Part shown: in pieces, positions 17,923-26,918 of the stretch
Layout of the letters: the number at the start of each line of letters is the position of its first letter
Numbering within the stretch: position 1 is the stretch's first letter
Assembly: GCA_045430275.1 (NCBI GenBank)
Contig: JAILXU010000005.1
Location: 164,253 to 228,252, forward strand
Direction: 5' to 3'
DNA: 64,000 nt
From: Oceanobacter sp045430275
GTDB taxonomy: Bacteria > Pseudomonadota > Gammaproteobacteria > Pseudomonadales > Oceanobacteraceae
Notes under the pieces: model-generated
Told to the model about the DNA's origin: nothing
Database searches by the model: none
Seen by the model: only the letters and a program-made list of their open reading frames with translations
Translations under genes and position numbers: made by a program

Positions 17923-20841
17923 ATGTATAAACACGTATTTGCCGGTCTGGCCGGAGCGGTACTCGCCGTATCTCTGAGCGGGTGTTCAAACAGCAGTTCA
18001 AATAGCAGTCCGAGTTCCGTCACCGTAACGGCACAGGTGGGTCAGCAAGATATTCAGGATGCCCGTATCTGGTCGGTAGCAATTGCGGAATCGGGCCAGC
18101 CGAGTAAAGATGATTTTGATCGTCTGGTTCGCGCAGAGTATGAATTGGATGACAATGGCAGTGATGCCTCGGTGGTTGTACCCACTGAAGAAGCGCAGTT
18201 GTTTTTGCTGGTGCCGCGCATTGCCGACTCAGCCACTGGACAGCAAGCCACTTCTCGAACCTGTCAGTGGATCAATGGTTGTGCGATGGGTGCGACAACG
18301 GTTGCATTTGGTGATCGTTATGACCAGCACACGGGCTTGAACTGGCGTTCGGTGGCTTATGATGTCAGCAAGGATGAGCTTATTCGTATTACACCGCTGA
18401 CGCACCTTGCAGCGGCGCTGGGTTACGATCGCCAATACATCGAAAGCACCGCTTTGTGGGAAGCAACCGGCTACTACACGGCGTATTCGATAGAACAGGC
18501 CAGCTCTCAGGTATCCCGCCTGTTTGGCATTGACCACGTTCAGAGCAGCGCTCCCTGGAACTTGTCGCTGATTAATCAGGTGAGCGGTAACCAGGCGGTT
18601 GCCATGGATCGCATTCGTTACGGTGCCTTGTTGGCAGCCTGGCAGAAGCTCTCCGCTGACTATACCGGTGATGCCGACTCCATGGCGGATGCCGTAGCCG
18701 CTGATCTGGTGACTAATAACGGCCAGTTGTATCAAAGTGGCGGCGATCAGACTTTGTCATTGGCACTGCTGTACCAGACAGCCCGTGACAATCTAGGGGC
18801 GGTTACAGTAACCAATACCACCATCAAGAGCTATGTGGATGCGGTGATCAGTAATCTGGATGCTGACATTGCTGCGTTCACCAGCGGCAGCCTGACCTCG
18901 GTAACACCGGCACCGCTAAGCGAATTGTTTAGCAGCTCGGATCTTGCGGATTACACACTGGGCCTGCAGCGTACCAAAGCTTTTGTTGGAGTGTTGCGTA
19001 ACTACGAAGACACCTTCTTTGAAGACGGTTATCGAACCGAACTGAATGCGTATCTGAATCGCCTGAAAGCAGTTGGTGATCAGCACGAGGCCGATTTCAA
19101 TAAAGTCATAACGGCCTTTGTCGAGACACACGAGTTGTATACCGAGTGTTACCTGAACGCCGGTTGCCCGTCCGATACCAGCAAATACGGTGATTGGTTG
19201 AGTCAGGTAGACAGTTACGTTGTCAGCACTGAAACATTAACCCTGAATAACGGCGCTATTGTGGTGGATCAGGCAGTTGCTGATATTAATCCGACGGATG
19301 GTATCAGTGATCCTTCTGAGTCTCAGGCGATTGATGTCAAGATCGCAGGCACCTATGTATCCGGTGACTTAACATTCAAAGTCGATCATGTTTATAAAGA
19401 TGATGATAAAGACAACGACATTACGTCAACATCCGGGGTACGGGTGTATTTCACCACGCCTGTCAATAAACTGGCGGACAGTGCCAGCAACGAAATCATC
19501 GGTTATGAACTGCGTTGGTCAGACTTCCAGATGTACAACGCCAATGATCTGAATACGGCCAGCGAGCTGGAATACGATGGCAAATTCCGTCTCTTCTATC
19601 GTGGTGTACGTGATCCGCTGAATGCAGCCAGTGAACTGCGTTTCAATATCGATACTGTCGAGCTGGACAGCCGTATTTCTGATCAGGTTTCAGATGATAA
19701 TGACGATGACTCTGAAGCCAGCTCTCTGGATGTCACGGCTACGTCTGCCTTCGCCCAGGATTTCTACCCCAACAAGCGTTTTGCATCGTTTAATGGTTTC
19801 TTTGATGCCAACACCGCTGATGGCTTCACCAAAGGCACAGTCACGGCCGGTTTGATCAGCTACGCCACCGGTACAGAAACCATTTTGGGCGAGACAGTCA
19901 ACTATCTGGATGTTCGTGTACCGATGGGTGATTCTCACCGCTATCGTTTGTACCCCAGTGTGCAGCGTGAAGACGAATCGGATGTGGATGGTGATGGCGA
20001 TCGTGATGAACAAATCACCGTATACGATATGGAAACCTGTGAACTGAGCGGCAACGACACCGATGGTTGGAAAGTTGCTTCCTGCTTGCCGCAGCAACGA
20101 GCGGTGGGTGAGGCCAATTTTACTGACTACATCAATGCCTTGTGGCGTGCTGGAACCTTGTCTCGCATTGAGATTCCAGGGCGTGGTTACTACTTTGTCG
20201 AGTGGCCTGCAACAGCAGCGGCTGATAGCTGCATGGCATTGGACGACCTGGTTGATGGTGGTGCTGATCTGGATGGCACACTGTACCTGCCCTATGTTCT
20301 TGGCCTGAATAATCTGCGTTTGACCAGTGTGATTGATTTGAGTGGTCAGCCTGATACCTTGCTGGATGCACGCGTCAGTAAGCCAACGACCGACGGCTAT
20401 GAAATCACGGCAGCCTTGTCTCACGACTACAGTAGCACCAGTGGCTCGACGGTACTCGTTGGTTCTGGCAGTGCGGTGGATCGCATTGTTGTGAATTACG
20501 CCACCGATGCCGATCTGGTAACAACTGGCAGTGTGGCCGTTTACAAAGACGGTGTTTCCCTGCAACTGGACGACACAACGACCGAGACTGTTGATAGCGA
20601 CCTGGATGCGTACCTGCGCCAGAGCACCAATGCTCAGCCTCTGCCCTACAAGTTTGTGATCAACGAAGATGGTAATTATGAGCGTTGTGTCACGGCTAAC
20701 GTCGCTGAGTGGGATGAAGATCGCAGCACAGACAATGCGGTACTGTTTCTGAACTTCCGCGATGTGGTGTATGGCCAGATCAAGAAAGAAAATGGCCAGT
20801 GGATCATTCGTTATATTGATGGCATCTGGGAAACCCTGTGA
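17923..20841 (+). CDS. Large lipoprotein of unknown function
   Basis: I do not recognise a family. The 972-residue product starts with a lipoprotein signal peptide (MYKHVFAGLAGAVLAVSLSGC, acylated Cys21) and a Ser/Asn-rich linker (NSSSNSSPSS). The body is soluble, acidic and low in cysteine. Paired cysteines (CQWINGC near residue 112, CYLNAGC near 408) could form disulfides. Three Asp-rich stretches lie near residues 490, 590 and 687; the last (DVDGDGDRDE) resembles a calcium-binding DxDxDG loop as found in thrombospondin-type-3 or EF-hand repeats. It probably sits on the outer membrane. The ribosome site is weak (AAGAAT). It is followed closely by a 94-residue protein and a second lipoprotein, probably in one transcript. 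Confidence 0.85.
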   Translation: MYKHVFAGLAGAVLAVSLSGCSNSSSNSSPSSVTVTAQVGQQDIQDARIWSVAIAESGQPSKDDFDRLVRAEYELDDNGSDASVVVPTEEAQLFLLVPRIADSATGQQATSRTCQWINGCAMGATTVAFGDRYDQHTGLNWRSVAYDVSKDELIRITPLTHLAAALGYDRQYIESTALWEATGYYTAYSIEQASSQVSRLFGIDHVQSSAPWNLSLINQVSGNQAVAMDRIRYGALLAAWQKLSADYTGDADSMADAVAADLVTNNGQLYQSGGDQTLSLALLYQTARDNLGAVTVTNTTIKSYVDAVISNLDADIAAFTSGSLTSVTPAPLSELFSSSDLADYTLGLQRTKAFVGVLRNYEDTFFEDGYRTELNAYLNRLKAVGDQHEADFNKVITAFVETHELYTECYLNAGCPSDTSKYGDWLSQVDSYVVSTETLTLNNGAIVVDQAVADINPTDGISDPSESQAIDVKIAGTYVSGDLTFKVDHVYKDDDKDNDITSTSGVRVYFTTPVNKLADSASNEIIGYELRWSDFQMYNANDLNTASELEYDGKFRLFYRGVRDPLNAASELRFNIDTVELDSRISDQVSDDNDDDSEASSLDVTATSAFAQDFYPNKRFASFNGFFDANTADGFTKGTVTAGLISYATGTETILGETVNYLDVRVPMGDSHRYRLYPSVQREDESDVDGDGDRDEQITVYDMETCELSGNDTDGWKVASCLPQQRAVGEANFTDYINALWRAGTLSRIEIPGRGYYFVEWPATAAADSCMALDDLVDGGADLDGTLYLPYVLGLNNLRLTSVIDLSGQPDTLLDARVSKPTTDGYEITAALSHDYSSTSGSTVLVGSGSAVDRIVVNYATDADLVTTGSVAVYKDGVSLQLDDTTTETVDSDLDAYLRQSTNAQPLPYKFVINEDGNYERCVTANVAEWDEDRSTDNAVLFLNFRDVVYGQIKKENGQWIIRYIDGIWETL

Positions 20842-20870
20842 TCTGTTGCTGATTCTTGCCAGGAATATGT

Positions 20871-21155
20871 ATGCCAAAGTATGCCGTGATTCTGGAAGGC
20901 CGTAACTTCCCGGTTGTAACGGACAAGGGAGTACAGCTCTTGGGCTTTTATGCGACGCGCAAGGTCAAGGCGGGGGATGAGCAGGAAGCCGCCCTGACCG
21001 CCATGGAAATGGTGCGCAGTGATCCCGAGTTGCTGTCCGTGGTGGATCGGGATAAAACCACGCAACCCAAATTGTTTGTGAAAAATACGGAAGCCATTAG
21101 CTGGTGGGATGATATGAAGTCCAGCGGCTATACTTTCTTTCCAATGAAGACCTGA
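20871..21155 (+). CDS. Small conserved-looking hypothetical protein
   Basis: A 94-residue soluble protein starting MPKYAVILEGRNF with an AGGA ribosome site before the ATG. No signal peptide or membrane segment is visible. The compact mixed alpha/beta pattern and a tryptophan-rich end (ISWWDDMKSSGYTFFPM) suggest a folded domain, but I cannot assign a function. It lies 29 bases after the large lipoprotein and 26 bases before a second lipoprotein, so co-transcription is likely. Confidence 0.75.
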   Translation: MPKYAVILEGRNFPVVTDKGVQLLGFYATRKVKAGDEQEAALTAMEMVRSDPELLSVVDRDKTTQPKLFVKNTEAISWWDDMKSSGYTFFPMKT

Positions 21156-21181
21156 CGGTCTGTGTTTTCTGGAGAACAACG

Positions 21182-21619
21182 ATGAAAAATGGGGTATTTC
21201 TGCTGGCACTATTACTACTTTCGGGCTGTACTGCGCTGGAGTTACCATCTCCGGGCAATACGGTGGGAAGTGAAGCAGAAACCCTGTCTGGAATCGATTG
21301 CAATCGGATGATTGGGCGCTGGGCGGGTGAAAAAGTATGGAGTGCTGATCGCAGCTCTCGCTGGCTGGTGACGCATCAGGCCAATGGCAGTATGCAGATT
21401 GATTTCACCACAACCTATCAGGGGCAAGAGCGTCGGGAGCATTATGAAGGTGACTGGCAATGCCAGGATGGCATGTTGAAAACGCGTACTTCTGGTTCCC
21501 ATGGCAAGGTACGCAATCACACTTACCGTTTGCTCGAACTGACGGAGCGCCTGATGCATTATCAAAGTGTCACGCACGAAGGTCTGGGGCCAAAATTTGT
21601 GTCTGAACGTGTGCGCTAA
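21182..21619 (+). CDS. Small lipoprotein of unknown function
   Basis: A 145-residue predicted lipoprotein: MKNGVFLLALLLLSGCTAL gives an acylated Cys16. The mature part contains WAGEKVWSADRSSRW and a second cysteine (WQCQDG), and looks like a small beta-rich domain. A GGAG ribosome site precedes the ATG. It is probably the last gene of a three-gene operon, because a stem-loop with a short T-run follows 35 bases after the stop. Confidence 0.78.
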   Translation: MKNGVFLLALLLLSGCTALELPSPGNTVGSEAETLSGIDCNRMIGRWAGEKVWSADRSSRWLVTHQANGSMQIDFTTTYQGQERREHYEGDWQCQDGMLKTRTSGSHGKVRNHTYRLLELTERLMHYQSVTHEGLGPKFVSERVR

Positions 21620-21654
21620 CCTGTCTGATTTTCTTCATCTGAATCTCTTCAAAT

Positions 21655-21698
21655 AATGCCTTGCAAGCCACCTGGTTGCTTGTGAGGTATTCAAGTCT
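21655..21698 (+). terminator. Probable terminator after the lipoprotein cluster
   Basis: Fourteen-pair stem AATGCCTTGCAAGC / GCTTGTGAGGTATT around a 9-base loop, followed by CAAGTCTTTT. Three pairs are G-U only if the plus strand is the RNA; on the other strand they would be A-C mismatches. The hairpin therefore works for plus-strand transcripts. Confidence 0.7.
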
Positions 21699-21857
21699 TT
21701 TCGCACTGGCCTGTCTGTCCGGTGAATATTGATAAATCACATAATTCCATTTTCCTGAATGCTTTGAGGGTGAGGCAAGCGGGTGAAGCACGAGGAAAAT
21801 GGTGTTATATACAGCTTTCAATCAATACGCTCATTCTACAGCTACAAGGAATTTGTC

Positions 21858-22928
21858 ATGGAAAAGAAGAAAGTTGCTATTGCGTGTCAGGGTGGAGGTA
21901 GCCAAACGGCGTTTACTGCCGGTGTGCTCAGCGCCCTGATTAATCAGAAAGCGTTTGATCAATATGAATTAGTCAGCATCAGTGGTACGTCAGGCGGGGC
22001 GGTGTGTGCCAGTTTGTTGTGGTATTCCATGCTGGTGGCAGAGGCGGATTCCACCGCACTTTCGGATGAGCGTCTGCTGGGGTTCTGGCGTGATAATTCG
22101 ACGCAAACGGCGCTGGAACGAAGTATGAATGATTCAACGGTCGCCTTGGCCAGAATGGTCGGGCGGGGCACCTTGCCAGAGTTTCAGCTTGGCCCCAGAC
22201 ATCCGCTGAATCAGATGACCATGGCCACGCTTCAAACCTGGTTTCCACGCTTTTATGATCTTCGGTCTTTGTTGCAAGCCTATATTGATTTTGATCGGGC
22301 TTCGTCTCTGGTGGCGGCTGACTCTCCCTTGCTGGTGGTCGGAGCGGCCAATGTCCGAACTGGCGAGTATCGTAAATTCAGGTCACGTACCGATGCGGGA
22401 AAGAATGAAATTGGTGTGGATGCCATTCTGGCGTCGGCGGCGGTGCCATCGCTTTTCCCCGCAGTGAAAGTAGACGATGAATATTACTGGGATGGCTTGT
22501 TCTCAGATAATCCCCCCACGGATGAACTGATTCTGAACTCCGGTAAAAAGCCGGATGAGCTGTGGGTGATTCAGATTAACCCGACCTGTCGTCGTTCGGT
22601 TCCTGTGCAGCCTGAGGATATTCAGGATCGTCGTAACGAAATGATCGGTAATAACTCGTTATTTCAGGATCTGAACCATATATTGCAGATTAATCAGTTT
22701 GTTGCCGACGGTGCGTTTACGGACGCGTATCGCCAGCAACATGATTTGAAACCCATCGATATCTTCCAGATTGATATGTCGGCAAAACTACTGGAATCGC
22801 TGGACTATCCGTCAAAGCTGAACCGTAATGCGGCTTATATCGATCGATTAATCAGCGATGGTCAGCAGCGTATGGAAGAGTTTTTGGGCAATAAGGAGAG
22901 TATGCGTTATCAGAAGCATGCTTGTTAG
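21858..22928 (+). CDS. Patatin-like phospholipase
   Basis: A 356-residue serine hydrolase of the patatin family, which hydrolyses acyl esters of phospholipids or other lipids with a Ser-Asp dyad. The oxyanion loop is QGGGSQTAF near residue 11, the nucleophile is Ser45 in GTSGGA, and the dyad aspartate is Asp212 in YYWDGLFSDNP. No signal peptide is visible, so it is cytoplasmic or secreted by a non-Sec route. The ATG at 21858 has an AAGGA site; an in-frame ATG at 21783 does not. It lies alone, convergent with the cellulase gene. Confidence 0.88.
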   Translation: MEKKKVAIACQGGGSQTAFTAGVLSALINQKAFDQYELVSISGTSGGAVCASLLWYSMLVAEADSTALSDERLLGFWRDNSTQTALERSMNDSTVALARMVGRGTLPEFQLGPRHPLNQMTMATLQTWFPRFYDLRSLLQAYIDFDRASSLVAADSPLLVVGAANVRTGEYRKFRSRTDAGKNEIGVDAILASAAVPSLFPAVKVDDEYYWDGLFSDNPPTDELILNSGKKPDELWVIQINPTCRRSVPVQPEDIQDRRNEMIGNNSLFQDLNHILQINQFVADGAFTDAYRQQHDLKPIDIFQIDMSAKLLESLDYPSKLNRNAAYIDRLISDGQQRMEEFLGNKESMRYQKHAC

Positions 22929-22970
22929 ATGCTGCTGTGATGTGAGCTAAACAACGGGCTTGTCTGCCTT

Positions 22971-23010
22971 CGGGAACAGGGGTGCTCGATCTGGAGTACC
23001 CCTATTCCCG
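22971..23010. terminator. Bidirectional terminator-like hairpin between patatin and cellulase genes
   Basis: Sixteen-base arms (22972-22987 and 22994-23009) pair except for one C-A mismatch and one G-T wobble, with a 6-base loop. A short GCTTTTG follows on the plus side. It lies between two convergent genes and 15 bases from the cellulase stop. Confidence 0.7.
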
Positions 23011-23025
23011 GTGCTTTTGTGACTA

Positions 23026-26000
23026 TTACTGGCAAATATGACCATTGATGTTAATGGCAGGTGCATCACTGCCTGGAGTGGCCTTGTCGCTGGTAAAACC
23101 GAAGCTGACACTTTGGCCGGGTGCGATGTTGGCGTTCCATGCGTTTGGTGTGGCATGGCCCGTGGTTGTTCCAGTACCGGTCAATGTTGCACTCCAGCCG
23201 CTGCGGAACGTAGAGCCATCCGCATATCCCCAAGAAAGGTGCCAGCCTTCCAGTGTTGTACCGCTGGTGTTGGTGATTGTGAGGCTGGTATTCCATCCTC
23301 CATGCCATTCACTGGTCACTTGTGCTGAACAACTGGCGCTACCAGCGCGTGCGGTCAGGGTTGGCTGGTCGTAGCAGCCTTCGTAGCTGAAGTTGCCATT
23401 GTGGCGTGCTTTGAAGCCGAAAGAAGCCGTGGCTCCCGGAGCCAGGTTATTGCCCCGTGCGACAACATGACTGCCTTCCAGCGTAACGGTGCCTTGCCCC
23501 CAGCTTTGTTCGACGTAGTTAACGTCCTGCACGGGTATCAGCACTTCCCAGTTACGGGTGCTGCTGCCATCGTTAGTCACCACAATATCCTTGAGCACCA
23601 CCCCGGTACTCCAGGTATTTTCACTATTGATCGTACAACTGGTGTGTCCGGCAGGTGGTTGGGTGATGGTGACGGCTTTGCTGATGCTGTGACTGTTTTG
23701 GCCATCGCTAACAGTCAACGTAACGCTGTAGGTGCCGGGCAGAGTGTAGGTGTGGTTAATGGTTTGTCCGGTGGCGGTCTGGTTGTCTCCAAAGTCCCAC
23801 TGGTAGGTCAGGGGGTGACCGTCGGCGTCTGTGGAAGTGCCGCCATTAACCGTAACGGTCATGTGTTGTTCCTGAGTGAAGAAATTGGCGACCGGTGCGG
23901 TATTGGCAATGGCATTCAGGGTCAGGTTGTCATGGCCATTCAGCATATTGCCGTGCTCGTCCTCAGGAATTAATTCAATAGTCATTGGCCCTGTGTTTGC
24001 AGGCATTGGAATCGTAACGCTTGATCCGGTAACCCCGCTGATAACATGTGTTCCATTGACGTGAGCACGAACCGAATGAGCATTGGAACGCAGGAAGTGC
24101 ACGTTCAGGCTGCGACCAGCAACATGATGAGAACCGTGATCAGGTGATTGAATGGTAACGGTTGGGACGGTAGGTGGGTTCACGGTAACGGTGATCGTAG
24201 CTGGTTCTGATACGCCGCCCTGGTTGTCTACGGCCTGGTAAGTGAACGTGTCTGTGCCAAAGAAACCCTTGTCAGGGGAGTAGTACCCCATGTTTATAAA
24301 GGGAAGAGTGATAAACCCATGATCGGGGCGTTTGACGATTTGGTACCTTCGAATGTATCCATCGCTATCCTGCCCTTGGAATGTGACATCTGCAGCTTGA
24401 TCAAAATCAGCCGTGGTAGTGAACTCGGCAACGGTTGGCAAGCAGTTCACGCCTGTGCCTGCACCGCATCCTGGAGTTGGCTCTTGTCCCCAAGCCAGCG
24501 TGGTGCCTTCGTAAACGGCGATCTTTTGGGTTTCGACGAAATTGCTGCTGTCGTAGCTATCCCAGGATGGATCTGAGAGGTTTTCCCAGGCACTGGCTCC
24601 AATAGGGAGTGACAGGCGGAACTGGACTTCTTTTCGGCGTGTTGACCAGTGTCCAGGGTACAAGTCGGTGCCTGCAAAGGATAATTCGGTGTAGTACAGA
24701 TTGTCTGCCGGATTGCCCCAGGCTTGCAGTTGGGCTGCGGTGGCCCCCTCATGGTAAGGCACGGAAACAGTGATGTCAGACGCCGAGTAGCCTGCTGCGA
24801 TTTCCTGAGTCAGATCAACCCAATAGCGCAGCTTCAGGTTGTCTGTGACACGAGCAGGCCAGGCGGTGTGGTTAAAGACACGGGCTGCAATCTCAACATG
24901 GCGACCACTGGTGGTTTTGTAGCGTGCTTCGACCAGAAATTCATCGTCTTTGACTTCGGCTGGAGGAAACTGGTTGTCGGGAATGGCTGCTCCTCCGAAG
25001 TCGCTATACAGGCGTGCCAGAGCACCAGTGAAACCGGCATTGTAGTCAACAGCTACTTCATTGGCGACGTGATCACCGCGATCATCGTTGTAATAGTCGC
25101 CGCTTCCAGGGCCGCCAACCAGTGCGCCAATCAACAAGTGCCGATTGTCGTTTGGATAGGAAATGTTGTTGTTCCAGCTACCGTGAGCGGTTCTGTGATG
25201 AGGGTTAATCGGGCCGTTGCTGCTCATGCCAACCTGATAGGCATGGCCCATGGGGTTGTCGCCCATGATGTATTCAATCTGATCGACAGCGAAGTTGTAA
25301 TAGGTCTGTGCGCGGCTATTGCCGGGATTGGCACTTTTCAGATAGTCGGAATAAATCAGTGCAATAAAAGCGGTGTTGGCAGCATAGCGAGTGGCTCCCC
25401 AGTAGTCAGCCTGGGCAAATCCTCCAGATGTGTAGGAGATGCGATGGCCGTTATAACCGGTGCTCCAATAATCGAGCCAGCGTTCAGCGTCGGCTCTGTA
25501 CTGGCTATTGCCGGTGAGCTGTGAAAGTAGCACATAGCTGCCGTAGGCTTTGTTGTCCCATACGTGCGTCCAGGAGAAGGCTTTGACCCCGGTGCTGCCA
25601 TCGGTGCCCAGATATTGATATTCCTGCTGGGCGGTATTCAGAAACGTCTGCTCGCCTGTGGCTTTGTACAGCCAGGCTGATGCCCAGACCAGTTCATCGT
25701 GATAGGCACTGGATGGATAAAAACTGCGAGCATTGATGATGCAATCGGAGTATTTGCCCCGGTAGGTCGTGGCGAAGTTATGCAAGTCTCGCGCGTGGGA
25801 TTCCAGTGTGGCCGAATACGTCGGATCATCAGTTTTGAACACAATGGAAATGGCCGCCAGCGCTGCCGCGGTTTCACCGGCAAGATCCGATCCAGGGCAG
25901 CTGCTGTTAACTGCGAAAGACGGCCGGTTGGCGGCAGCGTGGCTTTGTTGATCCAGTACTTCGGCTGGCCCCCACCAGCTATGGTCGCCTTGGCCATGAC

Positions 26001-26421
26001 CGACCTGGCCATACAGAACATTAGGTTGTGGATGAGCGGCGACAAAATAATCCGCAATGAACCTCAGGTTGTTCTTGATATGTACCATCTGGCCACTGTT
26101 GCTGTAAGCCGTGGGGTTTTCAATGACCCCCCAAGCCAGCAAGGTGGCGGAGGTGGCCATGGGCAGGCCGAATTTGACGTGATCCCCGGCGTCATACCAG
26201 CCACCGGACAAATCCACTCCAACGTCAGAACCATCCTGAGTGGTGGCGTCGCCACGCCACGGAACACGGTTCCAGGCGGGCAATTGGCCCGATTGCTGGG
26301 CTTCGTAGAAGTAAATGGATTTTTGTAGTGCTTCGCCGTAGTTGATGGTGATGGCTTGAGCAGCGGCACTGGCAGTCATCAGAGCCGGTATGGCAAGAGA
26401 CAGAATAGAAGGTTTGTTCAC
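23026..26421 (-). CDS. Modular GH9 endoglucanase with CBM3, Ig/PKD and CBM2 modules
   Basis: Secreted cellulase, 1131 residues. Order: signal peptide (1 to about 22); GH9 catalytic domain (about 24-465) with the catalytic-base motif WYDAGDH (Asp77, Asp80), HHRTAHGSW, and the acid Glu455 in ANEVAVDYNAG; CBM3-type module fused behind it (about 488-645), typical of processive GH9 enzymes; an Ig/cadherin-like module (655-752); a bacterial Ig-like module (753-841); a PKD domain (845-925, YQWDFGD); a divergent CBM2-like module (930-1020); and a C-terminal CBM2 (1032-1131) with conserved tryptophans in EWHGGWNTS, LSWGYADG and NAWNANIAPG. The GTG start at 26421 has an AAGGAG ribosome site. No other polysaccharide genes are adjacent. 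Function: attack on cellulose or other beta-1,4-glucans outside the cell. Confidence 0.95.
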   Translation of the reverse strand: MNKPSILSLAIPALMTASAAAQAITINYGEALQKSIYFYEAQQSGQLPAWNRVPWRGDATTQDGSDVGVDLSGGWYDAGDHVKFGLPMATSATLLAWGVIENPTAYSNSGQMVHIKNNLRFIADYFVAAHPQPNVLYGQVGHGQGDHSWWGPAEVLDQQSHAAANRPSFAVNSSCPGSDLAGETAAALAAISIVFKTDDPTYSATLESHARDLHNFATTYRGKYSDCIINARSFYPSSAYHDELVWASAWLYKATGEQTFLNTAQQEYQYLGTDGSTGVKAFSWTHVWDNKAYGSYVLLSQLTGNSQYRADAERWLDYWSTGYNGHRISYTSGGFAQADYWGATRYAANTAFIALIYSDYLKSANPGNSRAQTYYNFAVDQIEYIMGDNPMGHAYQVGMSSNGPINPHHRTAHGSWNNNISYPNDNRHLLIGALVGGPGSGDYYNDDRGDHVANEVAVDYNAGFTGALARLYSDFGGAAIPDNQFPPAEVKDDEFLVEARYKTTSGRHVEIAARVFNHTAWPARVTDNLKLRYWVDLTQEIAAGYSASDITVSVPYHEGATAAQLQAWGNPADNLYYTELSFAGTDLYPGHWSTRRKEVQFRLSLPIGASAWENLSDPSWDSYDSSNFVETQKIAVYEGTTLAWGQEPTPGCGAGTGVNCLPTVAEFTTTADFDQAADVTFQGQDSDGYIRRYQIVKRPDHGFITLPFINMGYYSPDKGFFGTDTFTYQAVDNQGGVSEPATITVTVNPPTVPTVTIQSPDHGSHHVAGRSLNVHFLRSNAHSVRAHVNGTHVISGVTGSSVTIPMPANTGPMTIELIPEDEHGNMLNGHDNLTLNAIANTAPVANFFTQEQHMTVTVNGGTSTDADGHPLTYQWDFGDNQTATGQTINHTYTLPGTYSVTLTVSDGQNSHSISKAVTITQPPAGHTSCTINSENTWSTGVVLKDIVVTNDGSSTRNWEVLIPVQDVNYVEQSWGQGTVTLEGSHVVARGNNLAPGATASFGFKARHNGNFSYEGCYDQPTLTARAGSASCSAQVTSEWHGGWNTSLTITNTSGTTLEGWHLSWGYADGSTFRSGWSATLTGTGTTTGHATPNAWNANIAPGQSVSFGFTSDKATPGSDAPAININGHICQ

Positions 26422-26881
26422 GTCAGATCACTCCTTGTTATATCTATAGATCTGTTTGGCAGCTGAGGTGGGCAGCTACGCAATCAGCTAATCCCTCAGA
26501 GCAGCGTCTATCTAGCCATATGCTTAAAGGTGTATATGTGAACCAATCCACACTTTCTCAAGATTGTCTGACAATAGTATTTTTAATGGTGGATATCTGG
26601 TTCTTCAATGCGACAAAGTCGACTTTGGGGTGCTGTAGCGGTTGCCGCTATGGTGTTCGTATTTTCCATAGATCAGGAAGAACATGCTGTGATACGACGA
26701 GCAAAATCACCGTGGGCTTGTGGTTGGGTGCGTTATTTTTGCCGGACAAACGGTGCATTCCGTACATTGGCGACACTGCAGTATTTCGGTGCATTGGGAT
26801 CAACGGGGCATTCATAGAAAGAGCAGGTTGTAGGGTAGGGGGGGGAGAAAGTTGCTCTGTGCTTTTTCACAGGTCTTTATT
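26422..26881. other. Intergenic region between cellulase and zinc-responsive operon
   Basis: About 460 bases without a convincing gene. It contains the cellulase promoter region (AT-rich ATCTATAGAT at 26442-26451 just upstream of its ribosome site) and a 13-base palindrome described separately. A 69-codon open frame at 26608-26817 has no ribosome site and no recognisable product. Confidence 0.5.
26563..26575. promoter_or_regulatory. Perfect palindrome resembling a GntR/FadR-family operator
   Basis: ATTGTCTGACAAT is a perfect odd palindrome and fits the TNGTNNNACNA consensus of FadR-subfamily GntR regulators. It lies 142 bases before the cellulase GTG and 344 bases before hisI. No gntR-type gene is in the window, so the regulator is unknown. 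Confidence 0.4.
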
Positions 26882-26898
26882 TTGTTATGTTATAACAT
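26882..26898 (+). promoter_or_regulatory. Zur-type operator upstream of hisI-pyrC-folE2-carbonic anhydrase
   Basis: TTGTTATGTTATAACAT matches the gammaproteobacterial Zur box (core ATGTTATANTATAACAT) at 14 of 16 defined positions. It overlaps a TATAAC -10-like hexamer and ends 20 bases before the ATG of hisI, a position suited to repression when zinc is plentiful. The identity of the four downstream genes, all known from zinc-starvation regulons, supports the assignment. Confidence 0.8.
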
Positions 26899-26918
26899 TA
26901 TTTTTTAGAAGCAGAGAG

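Noticed and set aside
19690..20877. 395-codon open frame on the minus strand opposite the large lipoprotein
   Set aside because: The plus strand has the lipobox and closely linked downstream genes. The minus frame has no start signal or domain.
21858..22928. Patatin-like protein as a type III effector or CBASS-type defence phospholipase
   Set aside because: No cyclase, nucleotide-signalling or secretion genes are adjacent; it is an ordinary stand-alone patatin by context.
26608..26817. 69-codon open frame between the cellulase gene and the zinc operon
   Set aside because: It has a hydrophobic start but no ribosome site, and its C-terminal half looks random. It is too weak to call.
26520..26918. 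N-terminal extension of hisI to an upstream ATG
   Set aside because: It would read through the putative Zur operator and promoter and adds 133 unconserved, cysteine-rich residues; the normal HisI start is at 26919.
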